Shown: one piece after another, positions 8,601 through 16,563 of the stretch
How positions within the stretch are numbered: the stretch's first letter is position 1
Layout of the letters: the number at the start of each line of letters is the position of its first letter
NCBI RefSeq assembly: GCF_026004075.1
Contig: NZ_BPIK01000002.1
Location: 434,001 to 498,000, forward strand
DNA from: Meiothermus sp.
Lineage (GTDB): Bacteria > Deinococcota > Deinococci > Deinococcales > Thermaceae
Reading direction: 5' to 3'
Length of the DNA: 64,000 nucleotides
Translations under genes and position numbers: made by a program
Notes under the pieces: generated by a model
The model's database searches: none
The model's input: the letters and a program-made list of their open reading frames with translations, nothing else
Told to the model about the DNA's origin: nothing

Positions 8601-9671
8601 ATGGAACCCAAGCCCTTTGAAATTGGCCTCTACACCTTTGTAGAAAACACCCCCGACCCCTACACCGGTCGGCTTCAAGACCCCGCCCAGCGCATGCGGG
8701 ACTTGCTCGAGCAGGCCCATCTGGCCGACCAGGTGGGGCTGGACGTGTTTGCGGTGGGCGAGCACCACCGCGAGGAGTACCTGGCCTCGGCCCCGGCGGT
8801 AATTCTGGCCGCCATTGCCGAGCGCACCCGGCGCATCCGGCTCACCAGCGCCGTGACCGTGCTCAGCTCCGACGACCCGGTGCGGGTCTTCCAGCAGTTC
8901 GCCACCCTGGATCTGCTCTCGGGGGGCCGGGCCGAGATTATGGCCGGGCGGGGTTCTTTTATCGAGTCGTTTCCGCTGTTTGGCTACGACCTGGACGATT
9001 ACAGCGCGCTGTTTGAGGAGAAGCTCGAGCTTTTGCTAAAAATCCGCGAGCAGGAGCGCGTCACCTGGAGCGGCCGCTTCCGCCCCGCCCTGCACGACCA
9101 GCCGGTTTATCCCCGTCCGGTGCAGAACCCCCTGCCGGTCTGGGTGGCGGTGGGCGGCACACCCCAGTCGGTGGTGCGGGCTGCCACGCTGGGTTTGCCC
9201 ATGGCCCTGGCCATTATCGGCGGGATGCCCGAGCGCTTTGCCCCCCTCTTCGACCTCTACCGCCAGACCGCCCGGCGGCTGGGCCACGCCCCCCAGCCCC
9301 TTTCCGTCAACTCGCACGGCTTTATCGCCGACGACCCCCGGGAGGCCCTCGAGCTGGCCTACGCCAGCAGCAGCTACATCATGAACCGCATCGGACAGGA
9401 GCGCGGCTGGCCCCCCCAGAGCCGCGCCCAGTACGAGGCCTCCACCGGCCTGCGCGGGGCCAACTTTGTGGGCCACCCCGAGCAGATTGTCGAGAAAATC
9501 CTGTTCCAGCACAAAATTTTTGGCCACCAGCGCTTCTTGCTCCAGCTCACCGTGGGCACCCTCCCGCACCGCAAGGTTCTGCGGGCCATCGAGCTGCTCG
9601 GCACCGAGGTAGCGCCGGTGGTGCGGAGGGAGATCGCCTCCAGAAGCAACGCAAGCGTTGCCACGATCTGA
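8601..9671 (+). CDS. LLM-class (luciferase-like) FMN-dependent oxidoreductase
   Basis: 356 residues with the bacterial luciferase TIM-barrel pattern: GEHHREEY near residue 55, [15 protein letters not shown], then [22 protein letters not shown], which is the hallmark of the LLM family (flavin and F420 groups). Family members are FMN- or F420-dependent monooxygenases or reductases; the substrate is unknown. An operator-like dyad precedes it. The next gene is convergent. Confidence 0.88.
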   Translation: MEPKPFEIGLYTFVENTPDPYTGRLQDPAQRMRDLLEQAHLADQVGLDVFAVGEHHREEYLASAPAVILAAIAERTRRIRLTSAVTVLSSDDPVRVFQQFATLDLLSGGRAEIMAGRGSFIESFPLFGYDLDDYSALFEEKLELLLKIREQERVTWSGRFRPALHDQPVYPRPVQNPLPVWVAVGGTPQSVVRAATLGLPMALAIIGGMPERFAPLFDLYRQTARRLGHAPQPLSVNSHGFIADDPREALELAYASSSYIMNRIGQERGWPPQSRAQYEASTGLRGANFVGHPEQIVEKILFQHKIFGHQRFLLQLTVGTLPHRKVLRAIELLGTEVAPVVRREIASRSNASVATI

Positions 9672-9676
9672 ACGCT

Positions 9677-10546
9677 TCAGCGCCGCACCGCCAGGGCCAC
9701 CCCCAGCGCGGCCAGGCCCATCCCCAGCAGGGCTAGCCCCCCCAGCCGCTCGCCGAACAGAAAATAGGCTTCCAGCGCGGTGGCCGGGGGCACCAGGTAA
9801 AACAGGCTGGCCACGCGGCTGGCCGAGTTGTGCCGGATCAGGTACATCAGGAGCAGAATGGCCCCCACCGAGAGCACCAGCACCAGCCAGGCCATGGCCA
9901 GGATGAACTGCGGCGTCCACTGGATCTGCATGGTCTCGCGAAAGAGCAGGGACAGGACAAATAACCCCGCTGCCGCCGCCACGTACTGCACCACCGTCCC
10001 GCCAACTAGGGGCATCTGTACGGCAAAGCGCTTCTGGTACAGCGTGCCCAGGGTGGTGGAGAGCAGGGCCAGGACGATGGCCACAAACGCCGAGGGCTCG
10101 ATGTGCAGGACTCGAGCGCCCAGGGCTTTCTCCCCCACCACCAGCCCCACCCCCCCAAAGCCCAGCAGCAGGCCGGCCCACTGCACCGCGCTCACCCGCT
10201 CCCGTAGCAACGGCTGGGCCAGGAGGGCGGTCAGGATGGGCTGCAAGCCCACAATCAGGGCCGCCAGCCCGGCCGGCATCCCCCTCGAGATGGAAAAAAA
10301 CACCCCGCCCAGATAGCCCGCGTGCAGCAGCAGCCCCGAGACGCCGATGTGCAGGTTCAGGGCCCAGCCGCTGGGCCAGGCCGAGCGCAGCACCCCGGCC
10401 AGCGCCGCAAGCAGCCCCGCCACGATCAGCATCCGCACCCACAAAAAGGTGAAGGGCTCGGCGTAGGGCAGCCCAAACTTGGCCCCCACAAAGCCGGTGC
10501 TCCACAGGAGCACAAACAGAAGGGGCGCTATGGTCGCAAGCCTCAA
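9677..10546 (-). CDS. EamA/DMT-family transporter
   Basis: 289 residues, about ten transmembrane helices, in two EamA repeats (first begins APLLFVLLWSTGFVGAKFGLPY; the second follows GARVLHIEPSAFVAIVLALL). The family exports small metabolites including amino acids. The frame is open far upstream through azlD, so the start is placed at TTG 10546, just past the azlD stop, with a GGGGGT ribosome-binding stretch 5 nt before it. It is the last gene of the gntR-PLP-azlC-azlD operon, which suggests an amino-acid efflux role. Confidence 0.88.
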   Translation of the reverse strand: MRLATIAPLLFVLLWSTGFVGAKFGLPYAEPFTFLWVRMLIVAGLLAALAGVLRSAWPSGWALNLHIGVSGLLLHAGYLGGVFFSISRGMPAGLAALIVGLQPILTALLAQPLLRERVSAVQWAGLLLGFGGVGLVVGEKALGARVLHIEPSAFVAIVLALLSTTLGTLYQKRFAVQMPLVGGTVVQYVAAAAGLFVLSLLFRETMQIQWTPQFILAMAWLVLVLSVGAILLLMYLIRHNSASRVASLFYLVPPATALEAYFLFGERLGGLALLGMGLAALGVALAVRR

Positions 10547-10547
10547 C

Positions 10548-10874
10548 CTAGACCCCCATCCCCTGCAGCAGCCACAGCGCCGCCATGCCCAGCAAAAGCG
10601 TAAGCAGGATGTTCTTGAAGCGCCAGGCCACCACGGCTGCAATAATTCCGGCCAGCAGGCGCTCGTTGTCCAGCCCCAGCGCCCACTGCCCTTTGGGGGC
10701 CAGGAGCGCGGGCAAGACCAGCCCAGCCAGGGTAGCCGCCGGCACGTAGCGCAGGGCCTGTTGCAGGCTGGGGGGCAGGCTGAAGCGCTCGAGCATCGCC
10801 AGGGGTATGTAGCGCAGGGCAAAGGCGATCAGGGTCATGCCCAGCAGGGTGATCCAAAGCTCTATGTCACTCAC
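10548..10874 (-). CDS. azlD: AzlD-family branched-chain amino acid exporter subunit
   Basis: 108 residues, four hydrophobic helices, with the family segment RYIPLAMLERFSLPPSLQQALRYVPAATLAGLVLPALL. AzlD pairs with AzlC in the LIV-E type exporter. GTG 10874 is chosen because it overlaps the azlC stop by 8 nt and gives the usual AzlD length; the longer reading frame would add a non-conserved 20-residue prefix inside azlC. Confidence 0.9.
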   Translation of the reverse strand: MSDIELWITLLGMTLIAFALRYIPLAMLERFSLPPSLQQALRYVPAATLAGLVLPALLAPKGQWALGLDNERLLAGIIAAVVAWRFKNILLTLLLGMAALWLLQGMGV

Positions 10875-11580
10875 TGCGCACCCCCATCCGGTTTTCCAGC
10901 CAGACCCCCGCCCAGATGCCGGCCAGGGCCCCAATAAACAGGCCCGAGCGGTAGGGCAGGCCCATCAGGGCGGTAGACACCAGCCCCCCCACCAGGGCCG
11001 CCAGGAGGCTGGGCCGGCTCTGCACCGCGGGCACCAGCAGCACCAAAAAACACAGCGGCACCGCAAAGTCCAGCGACCAGGCCTCGGGCAGCCGCGCCCC
11101 CAGCAGCGCCCCCAGGTAGGTACAGGCCACCCAGCCCAGCCAGAGCACCGCCCCTATGCCCAGGTAGAACCAGGGGGTGAGGCGCGGGCCCAGTTTGTCG
11201 TACTGGTTGAGGGCCAGGGCGAAGTTCTGATCCACCATCAGGAAGGCGGCCAGCAGCTTCATGCGCCCGGACAGGGCCTCCAGCGGCTTGGCCAGGGCGC
11301 TGCTGTACATCAGGTAGCGCAGATTAACCACCAGGGTCGCCAGCCAGACGAAGAAGATGGACGCCCCCGCCCCCATGAGCTGCAACGCCACGAGCTGCGC
11401 GGCCCCGGCATACACCAGCCCCGACATCAGGGTCACTTCCACGGCGTTCAGACCGGCCTTGATGCCGGCAATGCCGGTAACCAGGCCAAAGGGCACGATG
11501 CCCACTGCAACCGGCAGCGAGGCCAGCGCGCCCCGCCAGAAAGCCGCTCGAGGGGTGGAGGGAAGCGCATCTACAGCCAT
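10867..11580 (-). CDS. azlC: AzlC-family branched-chain amino acid exporter, large subunit
   Basis: 237 residues, polytopic membrane protein. Diagnostic segments are PVAVGIVPFGLVTGIAG near the N-terminus and AGAAQLVALQLMGAGAS, VVNLRYLMYSSALA and FLMVDQNFALALNQY. The start at ATG 11580 overlaps the end of the PLP gene by 10 nt; a longer frame would begin inside that gene. Together with AzlD it should export branched-chain amino acids or analogues. Confidence 0.92.
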   Translation of the reverse strand: MAVDALPSTPRAAFWRGALASLPVAVGIVPFGLVTGIAGIKAGLNAVEVTLMSGLVYAGAAQLVALQLMGAGASIFFVWLATLVVNLRYLMYSSALAKPLEALSGRMKLLAAFLMVDQNFALALNQYDKLGPRLTPWFYLGIGAVLWLGWVACTYLGALLGARLPEAWSLDFAVPLCFLVLLVPAVQSRPSLLAALVGGLVSTALMGLPYRSGLFIGALAGIWAGVWLENRMGVRSE

Positions 11581-12830
11581 GCTTTCATCTGCTCCTCGGT
11601 CAGGTTGGAGCCGCACAAAACGGCCGCTACCCGCTTACCGGCAAATAGGGCGGGGTTCTCCTGTATGGCCGCCAGCCCCGCTGCGCCGGAGGGCTCGAGC
11701 ACCAGGCCCAGGTGGGTATGGGCCCGCCGCATGGCCTCGAGCAGGGCCGCATCGGTCACCAGCAGTACCTCGTCCACCAGCCCCTCCATATCCTGCAGGG
11801 CCTCGGGAATGGGCACCCGCACCCCAATGCCGTCGGCGATGGTGTGGATGCGCGGGTGCTGCACAAGAGTGCCCGAGCGCCAGGACTCTGCCATGGCCGG
11901 AGCGCCGGCAGCGCCCACCCCCACCACCCGTACCTCCGGGGCCAGGGCCTTGACCCAGCGGGCCACCCCGCCCAGCAAGGCCCCGTTGCCCAGGGGCACC
12001 ACCACCGCCTCGAGCGGCCCTTGGTACTGCAGAAGCTCCACCGCAATGCTGCCCGCGCCCTCGGAGATTTCGGGCTCCTTGCCGTCCTCCACCATCCAGG
12101 CCCCGGTCTCCTGGCAATAGCGCTTGGCCTCGAGCTTGGCCGCGTCGAAGTCTTCGCCCACCAGGCGCACCTCGGCCCCCAGGGCCCGCATGCGTTCGAC
12201 CTTGAGCGGGTTGGCGTTGACCGAGGCATAAACCACCAGCGGTAGCCCGTGCTTGCGGCAGGCATAGGCCATGGCCTGCCCGAAGTTGCCGGCGCTGGCA
12301 CAGACCAGTTGCCGGGTGTCGCCGCGCTCCACGACCTTGGAGATGAAGTAATCGGCCCCCCGCCCCTTGAAGCTGCGGATGGGGTTCAGGGTCTCGACCT
12401 TGACCACCAGCTCCAGGCCCAGCATCGCGCTCAAACTTTCGGCGGGGAACTGGGGCGTGTTTAGAAAAACCGGATCAATGACCTGGGCCGCCTGCTGGAT
12501 GTTTTCGAGCTTCAGCCGATGGGGAATGTCCGAGACCCCAAGCGCGGTTCGCATATAGCTCGAGCCATTGGCTTCACGGGCTAGGAAACCCCGATCCACC
12601 AGCTCGCGGCGCAACAAGGCCCAGTCCTCGAAAGTGTGCCAGGCTTTCAGGAGGAGATTGATTTGCGTCTCGTTATAACTTTGACCCGACTGGAATTTCG
12701 CCGCCAGATATTCGATCACCGCCGTTTTCTCGGCGGGCTTTGTAGGCCAGCGCACCACCTGGCCTAGGGGGTTGAGCAGGGGTCGCAATCGAAGATACGA
12801 TGCCGGTTGGGCCGACTTGGTTTCTGCCAT
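11571..12830 (-). CDS. PLP-dependent threonine dehydratase-like enzyme with N-terminal DUF2087 domain
   Basis: 419 residues with two domains. Residues about 1-95 resemble DUF2087, a small helical/winged-helix module (YNETQINLLLKAWHTFEDW, LRRELVDRGFLAREANGS). Residues about 110-410 are a fold-type II PLP enzyme: the Schiff-base lysine lies in RSFKGRGADYF, SAGNFGQAMAY binds the PLP phosphate or substrate, and GNGALLGG is the glycine loop. The sequence is closest to threonine/serine dehydratase or threonine synthase-like proteins; exact substrate unsure. It sits between a GntR regulator (4 bp upstream) and azlCD, implying amino-acid turnover linked to 2-oxobutanoate/BCAA balance. Confidence 0.85.
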   Translation of the reverse strand: MAETKSAQPASYLRLRPLLNPLGQVVRWPTKPAEKTAVIEYLAAKFQSGQSYNETQINLLLKAWHTFEDWALLRRELVDRGFLAREANGSSYMRTALGVSDIPHRLKLENIQQAAQVIDPVFLNTPQFPAESLSAMLGLELVVKVETLNPIRSFKGRGADYFISKVVERGDTRQLVCASAGNFGQAMAYACRKHGLPLVVYASVNANPLKVERMRALGAEVRLVGEDFDAAKLEAKRYCQETGAWMVEDGKEPEISEGAGSIAVELLQYQGPLEAVVVPLGNGALLGGVARWVKALAPEVRVVGVGAAGAPAMAESWRSGTLVQHPRIHTIADGIGVRVPIPEALQDMEGLVDEVLLVTDAALLEAMRRAHTHLGLVLEPSGAAGLAAIQENPALFAGKRVAAVLCGSNLTEEQMKAWL

Positions 12831-12834
12831 GGGA

Positions 12835-13491
12835 CTATCCTTTCAACCGGGCCAGGGCGTTGTGAAAGTGGCGGTACAGGCGTTGTTGCGCGGCTTCCAC
12901 ATCAGCGCTTTTTATGGCTTCCATAATGCCCTGGTGCTCCTCCACCGAGACCAGCCCCAGCTTGGGACTGCCGAAGTAGGCCAGCTCGAGGCGGTGGTGC
13001 TTCACCCGCAGGCCGCGGATGATCTCTATCAGTTCGGGATTGTCGCAGTGGCGCACATATTCATCGTGAAAAGCCGCATCGGCTTCTACCGCTGCAGGAA
13101 TGTCGGCATTTTTGAGTGCAGACTGGAGCGCCCGGTTGGCTTTGCGCATGGTACTCAAGCTGGCTTTATCCAGCCACGGAAAAGCCAGCCGCAGGGCCAG
13201 CCCGTCCAGCACCGCCCGGATGGGATAAATTTGCTCGGCTTCTTTCAGGTCTACCGGCCTGACCCGTGTCCAGCGGTTTTTGGCGGTCTCGACCAGCCCT
13301 TCATCCTCCAGGCGGCGCAGGGCCTCGCGCACCGGGGTGCGGCTCACGCCCAGGCGCAGGGCCAGCTCCTGGTCACGCAGTTGTTCACCCGGCTCGAGCA
13401 CCCCCTGCACAATCCAGTCACGCAGTTGGGCATACACCGACTCGCGCAGGATGGGGCGCTCGAGGGTCAGGGTGGTTTCGGGGATGGGCAT
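12835..13491 (-). CDS. GntR/FadR-family (FCD) transcriptional regulator
   Basis: 218 residues. The winged helix-turn-helix (LGVSRTPVREALRRLEDEGLVE, residues about 40-62) is classic GntR; the C-terminal all-helical FCD ligand domain carries the metal-binding pattern D..FH near EADAAFHDEYVRH and further His residues at the end. ATG 13491 is chosen over an upstream extension that has no homology. It is the first gene of the PLP-azlCD-eamA operon and likely controls it together with itself through the dyad at 13580. Confidence 0.92.
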   Translation of the reverse strand: MPIPETTLTLERPILRESVYAQLRDWIVQGVLEPGEQLRDQELALRLGVSRTPVREALRRLEDEGLVETAKNRWTRVRPVDLKEAEQIYPIRAVLDGLALRLAFPWLDKASLSTMRKANRALQSALKNADIPAAVEADAAFHDEYVRHCDNPELIEIIRGLRVKHHRLELAYFGSPKLGLVSVEEHQGIMEAIKSADVEAAQQRLYRHFHNALARLKG

Positions 13492-13579
13492 ATTTTGCCT
13501 TTCGGTTCGGAATGTTGTGCCTGTACCTACTCCGCCAAGGTGTGCTGAGCTATAGCGAGACCCTCGCGGTTTGGTGAGA

Positions 13580-13593
13580 TGTAATATATCACA
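13580..13593. promoter_or_regulatory. Candidate GntR operator
   Basis: TGTAATATATCACA is a near-perfect dyad (12 of 14 positions symmetric), in the divergent gap between the GntR gene and the methyltransferase gene. FCD-type GntR proteins bind such AT-rich short palindromes. Assignment rests on position and symmetry only. Confidence 0.5.
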
Positions 13594-13653
13594 CCCTGCT
13601 CTCAGGCGCGGCCAGCCGGGCAAACTGGGGTTGGTAATGATAGGCTGAACCCG

Positions 13654-15309
13654 ATGGCTTATACGGTTCAAGGCCCTTCTGGAGAGGCTGCCAAGGCTTT
13701 TGGGGCCTACTACACCGACGCAACCGTCGCCGACTTTCTGGTGCGCTGGGCGGTGCGTGCGCCGGCGGATACCGTCCTGGATCCTTCCTTTGGCGGGGGT
13801 GTTTTTCTGCACGCAGCGCTCCGGCGGCTCTTGCAACTGGGCGGCAACCCGAGAAATCAGATCTTCGGTATCGAAATTGACCCTGCCGTTCACGTCCAGA
13901 CCCAGAAAGTTCTGGCCGAACAGGGCGGTATCTGCCCCTCCAACCTGATTTGCAGCGATTTCTTCGAGGTATCGCCGGGCTGGATACCCGCCCCCACCGC
14001 CGTGGTGGGCAATCCACCCTTCATCCGCTATCAGCGTTTCTCAGGGGAGGGGCGGGCCCGGGCGTTGGCGAAAGCCGCCTCCGAGGGTGTTGCGTTGAGC
14101 CAGCTATCGAGTTCCTGGGCGCCATTTCTGGTACATTCGGTGGCCCTGCTCTCGAAGGGTGGGCGCTTGGGCATGGTCATCCCCACGGAACTCCTGCACG
14201 CCGCCTATGCCAGACCGCTGCTCGAATACCTGGCGGGCCGTTTTGAACGGATTACCCTGGTCACTTTTAGAGAACGGCTTTTCCCCCACCTGAGCCAGGA
14301 CACCCTGCTCTTGCTTGCCGAGGGAAAAGGCGGCCAGGCTTCCCAATTCCATCTGCTCGATTTAGCAGCGCCCTCCGACCTGGAAAAACTCGAGCCCGGT
14401 CGCTGTCAAACCCAGCCTATCGAAGCACAGGAGCTGGCCTCAGGCCGCACGAGAGCCATCGAATACTTAATTCCGCACAACGCCAGGGCGCTTTACCAGG
14501 AGTTAAGCCATTCCCCCCTGACCACGCGCTTGGGCGCACTGGCAGATGTGGGCATTGGCTACGTCACCGGGAACAACCTGTTTTTTCACCTGAGCCCCGG
14601 CCAGGTTGCAGAATGGGGCATTCCACCCCAGTACCTCAAGCCCGCTGTGCGAAGGGCTCGAGGGCTCAAGGGTCTAAGGTTTAGCGAAAGAGACTGGCAG
14701 GAAGCCCTGCCAACCGGAGAAGCAGGGTATCTGCTGCATATATCCAGCAATGAAGATCTCCCAGATGGTTTACGGCGCTACCTCGCACACGGCGAAAGCC
14801 AGGGCGTACACCAGGCCTACAAATGCCGCGTTCGCGAACCCTGGTACAGCGTCCCCCAGGTCTACCCGCCGGATGCCTTTCTCACCTACATGAGCGGCAA
14901 CTACCCGCGGCTGGTGGCCAACGACGCCCGCGCCGTAGCCCCCAATAGCCTTCACGTGCTGCGCCTTCGCTCAACCCAAGGGCGTGCGGGTAACCTGGCG
15001 GGCCTGTGGCAGACCTCCCTCACCCGCCTGAGCGCCGAGATTGAAGGCCACGCCATGGGGGGCGGGATGCTCAAGCTCGAGCCCGGCGAGGCAGAAAAAG
15101 TGGTGCTGGCCGCGCCCGGCCTGCCCCCAGAATCGCTTTTGGCCCTCTCCCAGGAGCTGGACTCGCTGGTGCGCGCGGGCCGTATCGAGGCTGCCCAGAA
15201 CCTGGCCGATGAGGTGGTTCTTGTCCAAGGACTCCGGCTGACCAGGGCAGAAATTGGGCTTTTGCGCAGTGCGACAAAAGCCCTCCAGGAGCGTCGGTAT
15301 CTCAGATAA
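13654..15309 (+). CDS. N6-adenine DNA methyltransferase (class I, M.TaqI-like layout)
   Basis: 551 residues. Motif X-like AFGAYYTDATVADFLVRW precedes motif I VLDPSFGGGVFL (SAM binding) and the catalytic motif IV NPPFIRY near residue 120; the order X-I-IV and a large C-terminal specificity region match gamma-class N6-adenine methyltransferases and type IIG enzymes. No nuclease motif (PD-ExK) is evident and no restriction gene is adjacent, so it looks like an orphan methylase or the modification half of a dispersed system. The C-terminal part resembles the target-recognition domain of Eco57I-type proteins. Confidence 0.85.
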   Translation: MAYTVQGPSGEAAKAFGAYYTDATVADFLVRWAVRAPADTVLDPSFGGGVFLHAALRRLLQLGGNPRNQIFGIEIDPAVHVQTQKVLAEQGGICPSNLICSDFFEVSPGWIPAPTAVVGNPPFIRYQRFSGEGRARALAKAASEGVALSQLSSSWAPFLVHSVALLSKGGRLGMVIPTELLHAAYARPLLEYLAGRFERITLVTFRERLFPHLSQDTLLLLAEGKGGQASQFHLLDLAAPSDLEKLEPGRCQTQPIEAQELASGRTRAIEYLIPHNARALYQELSHSPLTTRLGALADVGIGYVTGNNLFFHLSPGQVAEWGIPPQYLKPAVRRARGLKGLRFSERDWQEALPTGEAGYLLHISSNEDLPDGLRRYLAHGESQGVHQAYKCRVREPWYSVPQVYPPDAFLTYMSGNYPRLVANDARAVAPNSLHVLRLRSTQGRAGNLAGLWQTSLTRLSAEIEGHAMGGGMLKLEPGEAEKVVLAAPGLPPESLLALSQELDSLVRAGRIEAAQNLADEVVLVQGLRLTRAEIGLLRSATKALQERRYLR

Positions 15310-15330
15310 ACCGTTTCATACGCACTCTCC

Positions 15331-15402
15331 TACTCCCTTCGGTCGGCTTGTACCCCTCACCCTCGATTACAAAGGTGAAGGGTTCAAGCGGAACCGGTAT
15401 CA
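15331..15402 (+). repeat. Dispersed repeat, copy 1
   Basis: A 72-bp element beginning TACTCCCTTCGGTCGGCTTG and ending CGGTATCA. Inside, CCCTCACC and GGTGAAGGG form imperfect arms. A second copy lies in the opposite orientation at 47757-47832. The element fills the short gap between two convergent genes and touches the 3' end of the esterase gene. Confidence 0.7.
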
Positions 15403-16548
15403 GCGCGTTTCTAGCCTGACCCCTACGGTGGTACGCGGTTTGAATCCTGGCAAGCTGGGATTCAGGTAATTCGCCGGCTCGAGATTATTTTGCAAAAAGC
15501 GCGCGAAAAAAGCGGTGGCAAAGTGCTTGACCAGGTCGTGGGCGCGCTCCATGTCCCACACCGGCTCAAAGCAGCGCCAGTAGTCCTCTTCCCTACCCCG
15601 CACCTCGGGGGGGCACTCCACAAAGGGGTTGTGCTGGGCGGCGGCCAGGCTCAGGAGGTACTTATCCTGCGAACCGGCCTGGCGGAAGTACTCCAGCGCG
15701 TCGCGCCGGTAGGTGGCCACATCGTCGGCTTCGCCCGCCGCTACAAACAAAGGAACCCTGAGGTTAGCTAGCGAGCGGGCCCCAATCCAGGGCTGACCGT
15801 AGGGGGCCATGGCGAACACCGCCTTGATACGGGCGTCGGGCTTGGCGGCGTTCAGGCCGCGCTGGGCCTCGAGCTGCGCAAAAAAGGGCTGGGCAAAACA
15901 GGGCCCCTCGTTGTTGCTGGCCCAGCAGTATTCGTTCAAGGCCGCACCATCCAGCCCCGCACCGGCTGCGTTGATCACGCTGTAACCGCCATAGCTGTAG
16001 CCCAGCAGCCCCACGTTGCCGGCGTCTGCACTCGGAATCTGCTGGGCCACCGCGCCGATGGCAAACAGAATATCCAGCGGCCTGTCCACAATGCTGCTGA
16101 TGTAGTTTGGCTGGGTCAGGGTCTGGTAGGTTGAACCGGGGTGGTCGAGCGCGGCCACCACAAAACCCCGGCTGGCCAGATGCTCATTCAGGTAAGCAAA
16201 CTGAAAGCGGGTGCCGGGCTGGCCGTGCGAGGCCACAATCAGCGGGAACCTGCCGCTGGCGGGCGCGGCGTCCCGGTTGGCGCGTCCGGCAATCCGAACC
16301 GGGGTCTGCCCGATCACGCTCTGGTACACCGTGTTCTCTTGGGTTCCGCTGGCAGGGTACCAGACCTCGACGGTAATGCTTCGGTTTTGACGGCCTGGGT
16401 CGGTGAGTTGCAGGGTTCTGACCCCCACCACCGCGCTGCCTCGAGCTGCCAGGGGCGGTGCGTCCGGGCGTTTCACGTTCACTCCTTGGGCCATCGCTAA
16501 GCCGCTCAAAAGCAGCACCGCTGCCAGGCGCTTCAGCATCCCTTGCAC
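15400..16548 (-). CDS. Secreted alpha/beta-hydrolase (dienelactone hydrolase / PAF-acetylhydrolase-like)
   Basis: 382 residues with a Sec signal peptide (RLAAVLLLSGLAMAQ, cleavage after AMA). The nucleophile elbow is GYSYGG, the oxyanion region PLIVASHGQPG, and a late His lies in AAAQHNPFVE; an Asp/Glu is likely in AAGEADDVATY. It fits secreted esterases of the chlorophyllase/PAF-acetylhydrolase group. It lies 15 bp downstream of pyk on the same strand and could be in that transcript. The last residues run into the dispersed repeat, so the C-terminal tail may be repeat-derived. Confidence 0.82.
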   Translation of the reverse strand: MQGMLKRLAAVLLLSGLAMAQGVNVKRPDAPPLAARGSAVVGVRTLQLTDPGRQNRSITVEVWYPASGTQENTVYQSVIGQTPVRIAGRANRDAAPASGRFPLIVASHGQPGTRFQFAYLNEHLASRGFVVAALDHPGSTYQTLTQPNYISSIVDRPLDILFAIGAVAQQIPSADAGNVGLLGYSYGGYSVINAAGAGLDGAALNEYCWASNNEGPCFAQPFFAQLEAQRGLNAAKPDARIKAVFAMAPYGQPWIGARSLANLRVPLFVAAGEADDVATYRRDALEYFRQAGSQDKYLLSLAAAQHNPFVECPPEVRGREEDYWRCFEPVWDMERAHDLVKHFATAFFARFLQNNLEPANYLNPSLPGFKPRTTVGVRLETR

Positions 16549-16563
16549 AGATTCCTTCCGGCT

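Noticed and set aside
9036-10505. A 489-codon minus-strand frame across the LLM and EamA genes
   Set aside because: It lies antisense to the flavin oxidoreductase and out of frame with the transporter, whose family motifs are in other frames; it is a G+C-rich shadow.
13494-13653. A restriction endonuclease partner for the methyltransferase
   Set aside because: Both neighbours are a regulator and an esterase; no nuclease motif is visible.
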